Shown: positions 23,997 to 35,689 of the stretch, piece after piece
Layout of the letters: each line of letters begins with the position of its first letter
Numbering within the stretch: the stretch's first letter is position 1
From: Silene conica
Taxonomy: Eukaryota > Streptophyta > Magnoliopsida > Caryophyllales > Caryophyllaceae
DNA length: 64,000 nucleotides
Direction of reading: 5' to 3'
NCBI GenBank assembly: GCA_029255685.2
Contig: CM055312.2
Span: 2,194,649-2,258,648 of the forward strand
The notes under the pieces: generated by a model
What the model was told of the DNA's origin: nothing
Seen by the model: only the letters and a program-made list of their open reading frames with translations
The model's database searches: none
Program-made: the position numbers and the translations under genes

Positions 23997-24268
23997 CTCC
24001 CTCATATTCTAAGTATTGTTCACCTTTGAAATTGGGTGGGGTTGGGTGATAGGAGAGCGAAATGAATAATTAGAAATTAAATAAGAAATTGTGGGTCACA
24101 AAGATTAAAAAATGAATAAAATATGAGTAAAAGAGTTGGGTGGGGTTTGATAATAGGAGAGAGAGAAATGAATAAAACAAGAGTAAAAGTTTCCAAATTA
24201 AGAAAGAGGAACAAAAGCTGAATAATCCGTTTTAGGAAATAGGGAAGAATAGTTAGAATAGGAGGGAG
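23997..24268. mobile_element. Stowaway-type MITE just upstream of gene A
   Basis: The ends CTCCCTCATATTCT and GAATAGGAGGGAG are inverted, with TA on both sides. 272 bp. The interior repeats GGGTGGGGTTTGATAATAGG-like blocks, and it is related to the copy at 30505-30816. Confidence 0.85.
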
Positions 24269-24288
24269 TATATAGTCGTATAGTCATA

Positions 24289-24576
24289 CTTCCTCCGTCC
24301 AAATTCAAAGCGTATATATGTTTTTTACACAAATATTAAGAAAGTTGTTAAAAAATTATTAAAAGTACAATTGAAATTGTGTAAGATGTTTTTTTATTAA
24401 TTTAAATGTGGGATAGTTGATTAAAGTTGGACCATTCAATCTATTTTGTGTAAATAATTGGTGTTTATAAGCATAATTTAGTAATTTTTTGGGCTTTATT
24501 AGAAAAGTGGTAGTTTGGATGTGAATGGATTAATACGAGTATGTAATATGTGTAGTTTGAATTTGAATGGAAGAAG
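24289..24576. mobile_element. Stowaway-type MITE
   Basis: Inverted ends CTTCCTCCGTCCAAATTC and GAATTTGAATGGAAGAAG, TA flanks, 288 bp, 20 bp from the previous MITE. Confidence 0.8.
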
Positions 24577-24628
24577 TATATGTTTAATTGTTTGTTTAGT
24601 TATAACTTATACTTCGTTTTAAATAAAA

Positions 24629-25172
24629 TGGTATATTCTACGGTGCACCCTCGAGTTTTTCAATTTTCTATGTTGTACCCCTACATTTTTTAAACTCTAT
24701 GGCATGCCCTTAAACTCTATACATTAGTCTGTACAATGATCTTATTTATTGGCTTTGCTAGCTTAAGTTCTTAATTTATCTATTAAATCGTCTATTTAAC
24801 ATTTCAATTACTTGACAACCTACTTGTTTACTTGTTAGTTCGCCGAATTACCATTAACCAACAAATAGTATAGAAATTTAACTCAGTTTCATCAAATTGA
24901 TGTTATTATTTCATATTTCATAACATTTGTTTTTAATAGAAATTTATGTGTATTTAAAGTTATTTGTGTTGCTTCCTATATAAAATGGTGATTCCACATT
25001 AATGAGTCAAAATAAATGTCAAATTACGACTTTTTATAGTGATAGAGTTAATGGAGATTTGAAGGAGGTCATTATGGAGAATAAGTAAGAAGTTTAAGGT
25101 ATACCATAGAAATTATAAAATGTGTACAACATAGAAAACCGAAAAACACCGGGGTATACCATAGAATATCCC
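24629..25172. mobile_element. 544-bp element with about 50-bp inverted repeats
   Basis: The left end TGGTATATTCTACGGTGCAC is inverted relative to the right end GTATACCATAGAATATCCC, and both carry CAATTTTCTATGTTGTAC-like sequence. The target duplication is AATAAAA. The paralogous segment at 30280 lacks it (empty site), which supports the edges. The long inverted repeats suggest Mutator-like, but the short flank leaves this open. Confidence 0.75.
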
Positions 25173-26377
25173 AATAAAAATTTATGACTCACATAACCCT
25201 TATGCAAGTATTTGGTTCACTCATATTATGTGTATTAGGTATGAGTTGAGAATGATCTAAACACATCCATTGTGTTTGTGGGTTGATTTGGTATGTATAA
25301 CTTATACTTCGTTTTTCAATAAGTCTTGTTTAAGACGGGTTAAATAGTTCCAAATGGGGTAATAAAGACAAAAAAATTGTCGTTTTTTAGGTGACAAGTG
25401 GGGTGATTTGGTATGTATTTAACCCGTCTTTTACTTAGACCGGATAATGACGGTTTAAAATGAGAATTTGTGTTCTACAATTTGCTGCTCATACCTCAAC
25501 CTCATGAGGTATGGATTTCTCATACCTAAGGGGAGGTATGGATTTCTCATACCTAAGGGGGAGCTCGGTATGAGATTGATACCATGCCATCAAATTATAC
25601 AATTGTTTTGAAACAAAAAAAGTATAGTAAAAAAACAAATATTTTTCTCTCATATAAATAACAATATCCATATAATCAATTTTTCCTCTAAGATTTTTGT
25701 TTCCGTAAAAATATAAGAATGATGTTTTTCGATTTTTTATTCATACATTTAAGGATAGATATTATCATATTAAAAATAAATTAAAATTTATAAAAATAAA
25801 ATATAATAAATTTTAAATAATCAATATATGAATTTAGAACACAAAATATGTATGTATGTAAATGATATAAATTCACAAAAGCTAAAATCATAAGGAGTAT
25901 TGAACAAAAATTGCAAACATCCACGATTGAGTATTGTTTTCTCATATACCGTACGAGCTAGTTAAATGTATGTTATTTTATTATTAAGTATTAACAGAGG
26001 GGGATTTTGTAAATCAAGACGGCAAGTTTTCTGATAATAAGTCTTTTCTTAGAATCTTAGAAGAACTAGTGAGATGATGTTATTTCGTTGCATTACTTGC
26101 ATAATTATCATGTTACAGTCAAAATTAAAGTAAACATACATGGACTTTTAAATCAACGTAATAAAAAGGTAATTTTACCTTAACTCCTTAACTAAAGATT
26201 CATCTTGGATTCAAATCTGTTTAAAATGTTAATAGGAATATTTATGTTATCTCAAAGTTTTGACTGAGATGGTTTATCTATCACGATATTAGAGTCGGTG
26301 TGACTAAAGGTCACGGGCTCCAATCCTGTCAACCTCAAACTCACGAGTGAAAATATTAATAATAGTTGGATCTCAAT

Positions 26378-26900
26378 TAGGCCTGTTAATGAGGCGAGAC
26401 GGCTCGCGATCGGCTCGGTCAAAGCTCGGTCAAATCTCGGCTCGTGTGAGCTCGACCCGAGCTCGGGTTCGGCTCAACAGCTTAACGAGTCAAGCTGAGC
26501 ATAGGCTGGCTCGACTCGAAAAGTTCGCGAGCGGCTCAAAAATTTGAGATTACATAAGATATTAATCATATTTTATAAAAATATTTTATCATTATTATAT
26601 CTTTGTATCATATATATCAAATATCTTGTTAATTTGCTAAATATTTTTACATAAAATCTTCGAACCTTGTTATTGAAAATATCGGAAGAAAAAATAATAA
26701 AAAAAATAAACAATTTTATATAGGCTCGATATGGCTTGCGTTTGGCTCGAGTTCGTACTAAAGCTCGCAAGCTTTGTAACGAGCACGTTCTTTTCAAGCT
26801 CAGGGTAAGATCGGCTCGAGTTCTAGCTCGAGTTTTGGTAACCGAGTACAAGCCAAGCAAGGCCAAGCTCGGGCTCGATTCGACTCGTTAACACCCCAAA
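26378..26900. mobile_element. hAT-type element, 523 bp
   Basis: Termini TAGGCCTGTTAATGAGGCGA and TCGACTCGTTAACACCCC, flanks TCTCAAT and CCTCAAT. Subterminal GGCTCG/CGAGCC repeats at both ends. A hAT with the same type of termini is at 41480-41978. Confidence 0.65.
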
Positions 26901-27667
26901 CCTCAATCACCCCCAGGTTTAAGTCTCTCTTGTGCCGACGGTAACGAGCCAAAATTAAAAGTGCATAGAAAACCACAAATAATTTGTCATTATCTCTCCA
27001 GGTGAGTTTTATTTGACCCGTTACAAATGAGAATTTGTGTAACATTTTATTGATTTTAGCATTTTGCTTTTGTCTTTTCTACTCATTTTGATATTATTTG
27101 ACTTATTTTTAGTTTGTAACGGATATATCCGTCGAAGTTTGTGATACACTAATATAGCCAAAAAAAACTCAAAAGTCAACTCGTTGAGTTAGCACAATGT
27201 AATGCATGTGGACTGTGGACATGGAGTAGATCTTGTCGTCATCCAGCACACCTGAGGCTGACGGCAATGATAGTGCACAACTCGTTTTCCATTTAAACAA
27301 TCGAATCGTCATCGTTTTGTCGTTAATTGAGTTAATTCGTTATCTATATTTATACTTTGTCAATTCATACGGATTACTTCTTTATTACCTAAGGAGTTTT
27401 TATTTACGGACTCCTCACACTTGTTCTCTATATTTCATTATCAATTCATACTTCTTTATTATGCAAGGAGTTTTTAATTACGGACTCCTCATACTTGTTC
27501 TCTATATTTCATTATCAATTCATACTTCTTTATTACGCAAAGAGTTTTTAATTACGAACTCCTTATACTTGTTCTCTATATTTCATTATCAATTCATACT
27601 TTTTTATTATGAAAGGAGTTTTTAATTAGGACTCCTAATACTTGTTCTCTATATTTCATTGTCAATT

Positions 27668-27857
27668 CATTCTCATTTGTGACGGCGGTATCCGTCACAA
27701 ACTTGTGACGGGTACCGTTTTCTCTCACAAAATATCCACTTTTTCTCTTTCTTTGACACTATTTATGTGGTCCCCTTTCTCTACTAACTCATTTTGTATT
27801 CATTTTATCTCACAACATATCCGTCACAAATGGTGACCCGTCACAAGCGAGAATTAC
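27668..27857. mobile_element. MITE, GTGACGGCGGTATCCGTCAC family, inside the 74-bp array
   Basis: Left end TTCTCATTTGTGACGGCGG and right end GACCCGTCACAAGCGAGAAT, about 190 bp, with the marker block ATGTGGTCCCCTTTCTC. Closely similar copies are at 48432-48626 (same strand) and 53811-54004 (opposite). Confidence 0.75.
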
Positions 27858-28135
27858 TAATTTCATTATCAATTCATACTTTTTTATTACGCAAGGAGTT
27901 TTTTATTACGGACTCCTCATACTTGTTCTCTATATTTCATTATCAATTCACACTTCTTTATTACGCATGGAGTTTTTAATTACGGACTCCTCATACTTGT
28001 TCTCTATATTTCATTATCAATTCATACTTCTTTATTACGCAAGGAGTTTTTAATTACGGACTCCTCATACTTGTTCTCTATATTTCATTATCAATTCATA
28101 CTTCTTTATTACATACGCAAAGAGGTTTTTATTAC

Positions 28136-28952
28136 TGTTAAGATTATTATAGAGGGAGAACATCATAAGAATTGTATTATTGAGTTTTGTGATGTCTTAC
28201 AAAGATATTTGACGATCTATTTATAATAGATCGTCAAAATCTAGAATTAATAAACCCTAATGAACGATGGGCCTAGTATAGCCTAGGCCCAATATCCTAA
28301 TACCCTCCCGCAATCGTAAAGGTAGTACGTAGTACGAACTTTACGATTGGAGAAATACAAAAAACCTAATCAATAAAAAAAAACGTCTCATTTCCTCATC
28401 TTTATCTTCCTTCAAGACAAATTTTGGTGCGTACGTAACTCGCCAGTTTTTTTAAGTGCGTAACTCGCCAGTTTTTTTTAAGTGCGTAACTCGCCAGTTT
28501 TTTCAATGCGTAGCCGCCAGATTTTTCAATGCGTAACTCGCCAGTTTTTTTCAATGCGTAACTCGCCAGTTTTTCTTCAGTGCGTAACTCGCCAGTTTTT
28601 TTTCAGTGCGTAACTCACCAGTTTTTCAAAACCACCTTGATTCAAGAAATAAGATTTTTTAGATTTGTCATCGAATTGAAGAATAGAAGAAAAAAAACAA
28701 TAATTTTTGTTTTTCCTAAAATCTAGCCGGAGGGTACCATAGTTAATTAGTCCCTCCGGCAGGGTAGCGGAATGTCGTTTTTAGGCCTCGAGAAATGTCG
28801 TTTTTAGGCCTCGAGAGTGTGAGGCTCTGATACCATGTTAAGATTATTATAGAGGGAGAACATCATAAGAGTTGTATTATTGAGTTTTGTGATGTCTTAC
28901 AAAACCCTAATGAACGATGGGCCTAGTATAGCCTAGGCCCAATATCCTAATA
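28136..28952 (-). mobile_element. TRIM-type (small non-autonomous) LTR element, 817 bp
   Basis: LTRs lie at 28136-28302 and 28836-28952, with a 5-bp target duplication ATTAC (28131-28135, 28953-28957). On the minus strand a primer site TGGTATCAGAGC (initiator-Met tRNA type) follows the right LTR, and a purine tract (GCGGGAGGG) precedes the left LTR. There are no coding genes. The interior (about 28425-28630) is a 25-27-bp minisatellite, GTGCGTAACTCGCCAG. It has the same end and primer layout as the full Copia at 42821-47917. The LTR pair differs in length, so it is older than that Copia. Confidence 0.85.
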
Positions 28953-29187
28953 ATTACGGACTCTTCATACTTGTTGTCTATATTTCATTATCAGCAAGTC
29001 TATGATAACGTGTTAAATTCCCCACTTGTGTATTTAAGACAAAATATTGAAAATCTTCAATCTTATCTTTTCATATCCAAGTAGGTAATATTTACCCGTC
29101 GCAAGTTTGCAACGGTTATGTTCGTTACAAATGATAATTTGTGTTCAATTATTAGGTCTTTCTTTATTAATACTTTGTCAATTTATA

Positions 29188-29477
29188 CTTCCTCCATTTA
29201 GTTTATATCCAAAAGACCAAAATGCATATATATTTTTGCACAAATATTAAAAAGATGTTAAAAAACCAGTAAAAATACAATTAAAAGTAAGTAAGATATT
29301 TTTTTATTAATTTACATGGCTTATGGTTGATTAAAAGTGAGTCATTTAATAACATTTTTTGTAAATAAAGGATTTTCATAAGGTCATTTTAGTCATTTTT
29401 TTTACTTATTTAAAAAGTAGTAAATTGGATAATGGATTAAAGTGAAAAATGTGTAATTTAAGTATGAATGAAGGAAG
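29188..29477. mobile_element. Stowaway-type MITE
   Basis: The ends CTTCCTCCATTTAG and AGTATGAATGAAGGAAG are inverted, with TA on the left. 290 bp. Its first 10 bases are also the point where the sister segment is cut by a Copia remnant (31770). Confidence 0.75.
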
Positions 29478-29595
29478 AATTTCGCAAGGAGTTTTTAATC
29501 ACGAACTCTCCATAATTGTTCTCTATATTCCAAGGTCATGTTCTTATTTATTAGCTCTTTCTTTATTTATACTTTGTCAATTCATATTTATTTAG

Positions 29596-30160
29596 GTGTG
29601 TTGTTAAATTTTGCACACAATTTTATTTAATTCTGCACACTTTATCATACTATTTTGATTTTACCTCTCTCATTTTTCACACCCAATTAGCGAGAACAAT
29701 AATGAAAATCAAATAAATCCAAAAAACATGTATACTAAGCCGCCGCACCACCAAACTCTCCACAACTAGAACACACCACCAATATCCACCATAAACCGAC
29801 CACCCTACGCCGGCCGATCAGACGACCACCAACAACCACCTCTTAAACAATCCAAATTTCCAAATCCCTAAATTTCAAACCCTAATTGTAAAAATTTTTC
29901 TTTTTAAAATTAAAAAAACATTCATTCAATCAATTAAAAGGCGTGTATTAATTACTTTGTTGATAGAACTACGAAATTGCTTGTAATATGTGCGAATTAA
30001 GATCCATAATTCGTTAATTTATTAGCAATTTGGTTGGGGTTGAGAGAAATGGAAAAGAAAAAAATTGAGATTTTTTTTAAGAAAGGGTAAATTCGGAACA
30101 AAGTAACAAAAATGTGTGAGATTAAGTAAAATTGGGTGCGAGATTTAACAAATATGTTTC
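29596..30160. mobile_element. Element with about 45-bp inverted repeats, GC-rich core
   Basis: The left end GTGTGTTGTTAAATTTTGCA is inverted relative to the right GCGAGATTTAACAAATATG, with imperfect inverted matches over about 45 bp. It sits within a stray 74-bp unit. Mutator-like is possible. The core at 29740-29850 is unusually GC-rich (CCACCAAC-type) and could be captured DNA. Confidence 0.5.
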
Positions 30161-30244
30161 TTTATTACGGAAGGAGTTTTAATTTAAGACTCATCATAAT
30201 TGTTCTCTATATTTCAAAGTAATATTTTTTATTAACAAATTTGT

Positions 30245-31770
30245 TTTTTAGTTGTAACTTATACTTGGTTTTAAATAAAAGTTTATGACTCACATAACCT
30301 TAAAGCGAGTATTTGGTTCACTCATATTAGGTGTTAGGTGTAGGTTTGGGTTTGGAAATCTCGGTATGAGATTGATACCATGCGTATTAAATTATACAAT
30401 AGTTTTGAAACAAAAGAGTATAGTAAAAAAATATTTTCTCCCATATAAATAACAATATCTATATAATTAATTTTTCTTCTAAGTTTTTGTTTTCGTAAAA
30501 GATACTCCCTCCTATTCCATATTTTCTTTCCTATTTCCTAAAACGGATTATTCAGGTTTTCTTTCCCTTTCCTATTTTGGAAACTTTTATTCTTATTTTA
30601 TTCATTTCTCTCTCCTATTATCAAACCCCACCAACTCTTTTTACTCCTATTTTATTACTTTTTTAATATTTGTGGTCCATAAATTCTTATTTAATTCCTA
30701 ATTATTTCTCCCTCTCTCCTATCACCAAACTCCACCCAATTTTCACACTTATTTTATTCATCGCCTTAATCTCGGTGCCCAATCCAAAGGGGAACAAAAT
30801 ATGGAATAGGAGGGAGTATAAGAATAATTTTTTTCGATTTTTTATTCATACATATAAGGCTAAATATTATCATATTAAAATTTATAAAATGGTAATTTTA
30901 CCTTAACTGGTTAACTAAAGATTTATCTTGTATCCAAAGCTGGTTAAAATGTTAATAGGAACATTAATAATAGTTGGAACTCAATCATTTTGACATGGAT
31001 GATTCATCCATCATGATATTAGAGCCAGTGTGACCGAAGATCACGGGCTCAAATCCTGTCAACCTCAAAATCCCTCAAAAACTCACGAAATGAAAACCCA
31101 ACACACGGTATTGGAGAGCATGTGCAAACTAATTACTCTTCAAGCCATCTCAATGAGCATTTGAGTGAGGATGTGAGTTTTATTTAACCGTTACAAATGA
31201 AAATTTGTATAACATCTCGGTCCTCTTGAATTTGCGGTACACTAATACAGCCAAAAAAAGTCAAAAGTCAACTCGTTGAGTTTGCACAATGTAATGCATG
31301 TGGAGTGTGGACATGGAGTAGATCTTGTCGTCATCCAGCACACCTGAGGCTGACGGCAATGATAGTGCACAACTCGTTTTCCATTTAAACAATCTAATCG
31401 TCATCGTTTTGTCGTTAATTGAGCTAATTCGTTATCTATATTTATACTTTGTCAATTCATACTTTTTTTATTATCAAGGAGATTTTAATTACGTACTCCT
31501 CATAATTGTTCTCTATATTTCATCATGAGCAAGTCTCCTTTGCAACGGTCAACAGATATATCCGTCCCAAATTTATAACGGAGCAAATTCTCCACCTGTG
31601 TATATAAGAGAAAATATTGAAAATTTCAAATATATTATCTTTTCCTATCCAATTGGGTAACATTTGACCCGTTGCAAATTTACGACGGATATCTTCGTCA
31701 CAAATGAAAATTTGTGTTCCATTATTAGGTCTTTCTTTATTTATACTTTGTCAATTTATACTTCCTCCAT
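30245..31770. repeat. Segmental duplication, copy 2
   Basis: Same order of blocks as 24605-29190, but compact. The best-kept part, 31252-31464, differs from 27156-27370 at only a few positions. It has one 74-bp unit (31459-31533) and carries its own Stowaway MITE (30505-30816). A fossil Copia begins abruptly at 31770. Confidence 0.75.
30505..30816. mobile_element. Stowaway-type MITE
   Basis: Inverted ends CTCCCTCCTATTCCATATT and AATATGGAATAGGAGGGAG, TA flanks, 312 bp. It is absent from the sister segment, so it inserted after the duplication. Confidence 0.85.
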
Positions 31771-32640
31771 GTAGGGGATATAGAGTACGGTAGGTAATAA
31801 ATTCAGCCAAAGATTTAAAAGAAGTAAAATAAAGACAATAAAATAACACAAAGAATTTTAGGTGGAATAACCCTCTTTAAATAGAGGTAAAAAAACACGG
31901 GCGACAGATCTAAGTATTTCACTATAATGATGTAGGAGTACAAGAATAATTTCATCAAGACTATAAAAATAGTCAAGCTATTAAACTCCAAAATGATTAT
32001 GGAGAGTAGGTAATAAAAGAAGATGAAGAGAAGATTAATATTTGTTGTTATAGTTTTGTGTGTGATATTTATTGTGAGACTTACGCATGTATTTATAGTG
32101 AATTTAGAAGTAAATGCATTCTCTTTACTCCACCATCGGTTCGTTGCACTTTGCATTCATTCACCATATGTTTTCATGCTACCTCATTACTCATGCCATA
32201 ATTTAGAATAAGTTATAACATCTTCTCATTAAGGAGAGGCGTAACTCCAACAATCTCCACCTTGACTCGCCTTTTCCCATTTAAATAATCTTTCTCGCCA
32301 TGAAGCCTTGTTAAGTGTGAATAACACCAGCTAAGCCCAAGCAATGGTCAAACTTAGCTGCTGTGAGTGGTTTGGTTAACATATCTGCAAGATTCTCAAT
32401 AGTATGAACCGACCTTTTCAACGGTTAAATTTCCTGCATCAACAATATCTCGGATAAAATGGCGTTTGATATCAGTGTGCTTGGTTTTTGAGTGATGCTT
32501 GCTATTTCTGGTCAAGTAGACTGCACTTTGACTGTCACAAAATACTACAAGAGTATCTTGTTTTAGACTAAGCTCGCTCACCAAGCCTCGAAGCCATATC
32601 GCCTCTTTCATACCTTCAGTGGCAACAATTTGTCTTTTAA
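31770..32640 (-). mobile_element. Copia remnant: one LTR plus the end of RNase H (fossil, broken)
   Basis: The LTR is 31770-32252 (on the minus strand TGTTGGAGTTACG ... CCCCTACA), preceded on that strand by a purine-rich tract (GGCGAGTCAAGGTGGAGAT). Beyond it, to about 32640, lies the end of the polyprotein with Copia RNase H motifs (VVFCDSQSAVYLTRN, KTKHTDIKRHFIRD). The rest of the element is gone. Confidence 0.8.
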
Positions 32641-32657
32641 AAAAATATTATAATTAT

Positions 32658-32964
32658 GGACTCACAAAAGTCGTCAAAGAGATCACGTTATATTAGTGAG
32701 TAGGAACCAAACCTTGAACCACAATTTAACATGAACCAATATATTAATTTTACTCCGTAACAACTTCAAAACATGCATTTTGAAAATACTATTTTCGAAA
32801 ATCAACCTTATGAAGGACCAAGTAAAATGCCCGTTTTACCGCCTGTTGTGACGGGGGGTGGGGGTGGGACTATGCAACCCCAGACACAACTCGGACAACC
32901 CCAAGAATATGTATGGTTAACCGAACAAGAAATGGACGAAATACGTAAAAAAAGGTCGTTCTAG
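32658..32964 (+). pseudogene. Possible PIF/Harbinger ORF1-type (Myb-like protein) fragment
   Basis: From the ATG at 32658 the frame reads MDSQKSSKRSRYISE, then NMNQYINFTP and HFENTIFENQPYEG, ending in WLTEQEMDEIRKKRSF. The style resembles the N-terminus of plant Harbinger ORF1 / 'GST T3-like' proteins, which I recall only loosely. Two in-frame stops occur before residue 40, so it is dead. No transposon ends were tied to it. Confidence 0.35.
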
Positions 32965-33425
32965 TGAAGCATGGAATCATTTTATTAACACGTATTGTAA
33001 ACGAAACATGTTATATAATTATTTGATAAAATCTTTATTTTCATAATTTTATATGATAAAATTATTATTTAAAGTATTAAATTTTACCTATTTCAACTTT
33101 AACTTAGTTTCAAGCTCATATCCCTTATAATTGAAACAAACACAAGGTATTGGGTATGGAGTTCCAAGCCCATACCACCCAGGTATGATTCCTGATTCCA
33201 AACCCATATCCATACGCGAAACAAACGCCCCTAAAATTGGGTTTAAACCTGAGATGTCGAAACGGAAATTATTCAATTTTTCGGACACCTAAATTTGTAT
33301 AAATCCAAAACTCCGGTAAACTAATAGGATGATTTCCAAATATACTTCGTATTTGATAACGACTAAACGATGTCGTTAGCTTGTTTAAGCAAATGCGAGA
33401 TGAGGTGGGCACTTCTATAGTTCCA

Positions 33426-35689
33426 CTAGTCTTATACCCGTGCAAATTGCACGGGCTTGAAGTTTAAAATATTGTAAAAAAATATTGTTAATATACCTTG
33501 TTTTTTAAATAAGGTCATATTTTACCTAGTTAGTGTGGTTAAATATATGGAGATAGTTTTTAAAATAGGGTAACAAAAAGAACAATTACTTTTAGTCATA
33601 TATTATACTCCCTAGCATAACAAAAGTAGAAAAATTTAAAGAAGATAAAAATAACACAATGAGCAGTAATGATGTATAATCATAATTATAATTGTACTAT
33701 AACTTTCCGAAATTTGACGTGCGTTTTTCATGATCGTAAATAAGGATCTTTAGTCCTTTTTGCTTGTGACTCTCGAAATGGCCACATAGAGCTGACCTTG
33801 TGTAAACACTGACTTAGGTTGATATTAAGCAAAATTCAAATGGAAGACACTATTTTATGTGAAATACAAAAATACCAACATAAGACAATATAAATCCGTG
33901 TAATTGTTTTACATGTATTGAATGTTAATTAGCGCCGTGTATGAAGGGATTGTTTTTGTACCCAGTCTAAAACACATGAAGTGCAATTCATGGGATTTGC
34001 AAAATGGGTGAATTATTTGTTTGCCTCAAATCACGTGAATTGAAGTAGGAACTTCAATTCCTCCATGATGTGAGAAGTTGCTTACCTAGGCCTCTAGATA
34101 CGTGAGAATTCTTGTGGAATTCACTTCCCACATTCCAACCAAACAACTTTCTTCTATTTCATGTGATGTATAAAATCACGGGATCTCTTAATTCCTTGGA
34201 ATTTCAATTCTTTTACTGAACCAAACGACCTATAATAGTGTCCTATAAATTGCACATGATTGTTTTCACATGTTGGCTGTTAATTAAAACATATGTATTA
34301 AACTTATTGCGTAAAGCGCGTGATTGATCAAAAATTTGTAATCTGAACTCGTGTAAAATCCCACATTGAATTTGAAATACGGGCCCGTGTATTAGAACTA
34401 TAGTACGTAAGCATGTGTAATACAAAACCTTGCAAATTGCACCAGAATGCTTAAATTATCGCGTGTGGTTTTTTTCGGTTGTTTCAATGGGAGACAATCA
34501 TGTGCAAATTTTTGTTATGATTGTTCTAATTTACACAGACCCGTGAATTTGGAAGAACGTACTTTTAAATTGTAATAAATATATACTTATTTGTCCCATA
34601 TCTTTTATTTGTTTCTTAACATATTTAATTGAAATAAATAAATGAATAAGATAAGAAAATATATAAAATCATAACCCGTAATATCGTTTAAAATTATGGT
34701 AATTTCTGTGAAACAAAGGCTCGAAATTTAGACTTATTTTGAGCGAGTTTACCCAAAACATACCAAGTACAAAAACATGTCATTAACGGCTCATATACCA
34801 ACCCACCCTAGCTAGCCAATTAGCCACACATACAACTTTGTGCTCTCTCATCTCTCACCCTATATCTAACTACATTTCCATAACATACTAATCCGTATTT
34901 TGTAACTACCATCTTGACGTCTTCTCATTTGATTTCCGTCGCACCTAATTTGTTACATTCGCCATTTCAAGATCATTTGAACTCGCAATGTCCCATTTCC
35001 TCTCTCTCTCTCTCTCATTGCAATCCTTTATACGAAGTAATTTTTTTGCCGTATTTTTCAGATTTCAACCAAAAAAATTTATGCATATGAATATTTTGTT
35101 GTCCATATTTTCGGGTTTCACTATTATTATGTTTTTTTATTTTTTATCAAAGCATTTCTGATTTTTTTTATTTAATTAAATTTATCCATCGATCTTAGTT
35201 ATTTTCATATTTCATACGAAATTCATCTTATGTGAATCATACCTAAGAGCAATTGAACACCATAGATATAGTGACTTATTTAATTTTAACGTCATATGTG
35301 AATATTTTTCATGTTAATGCTCGCCCTATCTATTTTTTATAACAATTTTCGTTTTCTCTTTATTAGACTTATTTTTCTGCATTTTATTTCCTTTAATAAT
35401 AGGTGTTTTAAAAAGATTGTTGAATAATTTTTCCTATTTATACCATAATACTTTAACTATAAAATTTGTTAATTATTTTTTAATCTAGTTATTTAATATG
35501 CAATACACATATAGGGGTAATTTGTCAGATTTATTGTTGTGGATGGAAATAAAAGCGTTTGCATAAGAAATAAAAGAGACCGGAGAACATGGTGCCATGG
35601 TGGGCCACTTTTAAAACTAAAATAAAAAAATGAAATTTCAACCACAGTGCGACACCTAAGCAATGTGGTTGTTGCTTTTATATATAGGA
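33426..35689 (-). mobile_element. Non-autonomous Helitron, about 2.26 kb
   Basis: Minus-strand 5' end A|TCCTATATATAAAAGCAAC at 35689, and 3' end CCCGTGCAATTTGCACGGG hairpin, TATAAGA, CTAG|T at 33426. No Rep/helicase coding is seen. A second copy of the same 5' end lies at 36411. Confidence 0.65.

Larger units (their letters stand above)
27364..29000. repeat. 74-bp tandem array, 8-9 units, with two insertions
   Basis: Units begin (TTCATAC) at 27364, 27445, 27519, 27593, 27665, 27873, 27947, 28021 and 28095, with a 74-bp spacing where uninterrupted. Core: AAGGAGTTTTTAATTACGGA, then CTCCTCATACTTGTTCTC. A MITE (27668-27857) splits unit 5 and a TRIM (28136-28952) splits the last unit, which resumes at 28953. 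The sister segment at 31459 has a single unit, so the array expanded in this copy. Confidence 0.9.
24605..29190. repeat. Segmental duplication, copy 1
   Basis: Blocks of this stretch recur in the same order at 30245-31770. They include ATGACTCACATAACC (25185), CTCGGTATGAGATTGATACC (25564), the well-kept 27156-27370 block with TCGTCATCCAGCACACCTGA, the 74-bp unit, and GGTCTTTCTTTAT (29153). Copy 1 is longer because it gained a 544-bp element, a MITE, a hAT, an expanded 74-bp array and a TRIM. Confidence 0.75.

Noticed and set aside
27233-27979. ORFs beginning SSSSTPEADGND (also at 31325)
   Set aside because: The frames lie in the duplicated segment and run on into the 74-bp array, with AT-rich low-complexity translation. 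The start is not ATG and no family is recognised, so they are kept only as part of the segmental duplication.
27364-28135. CRISPR-like regular array
   Set aside because: The units are wholly repeated with no unique spacers, in a plant genome. It is a plain tandem repeat.
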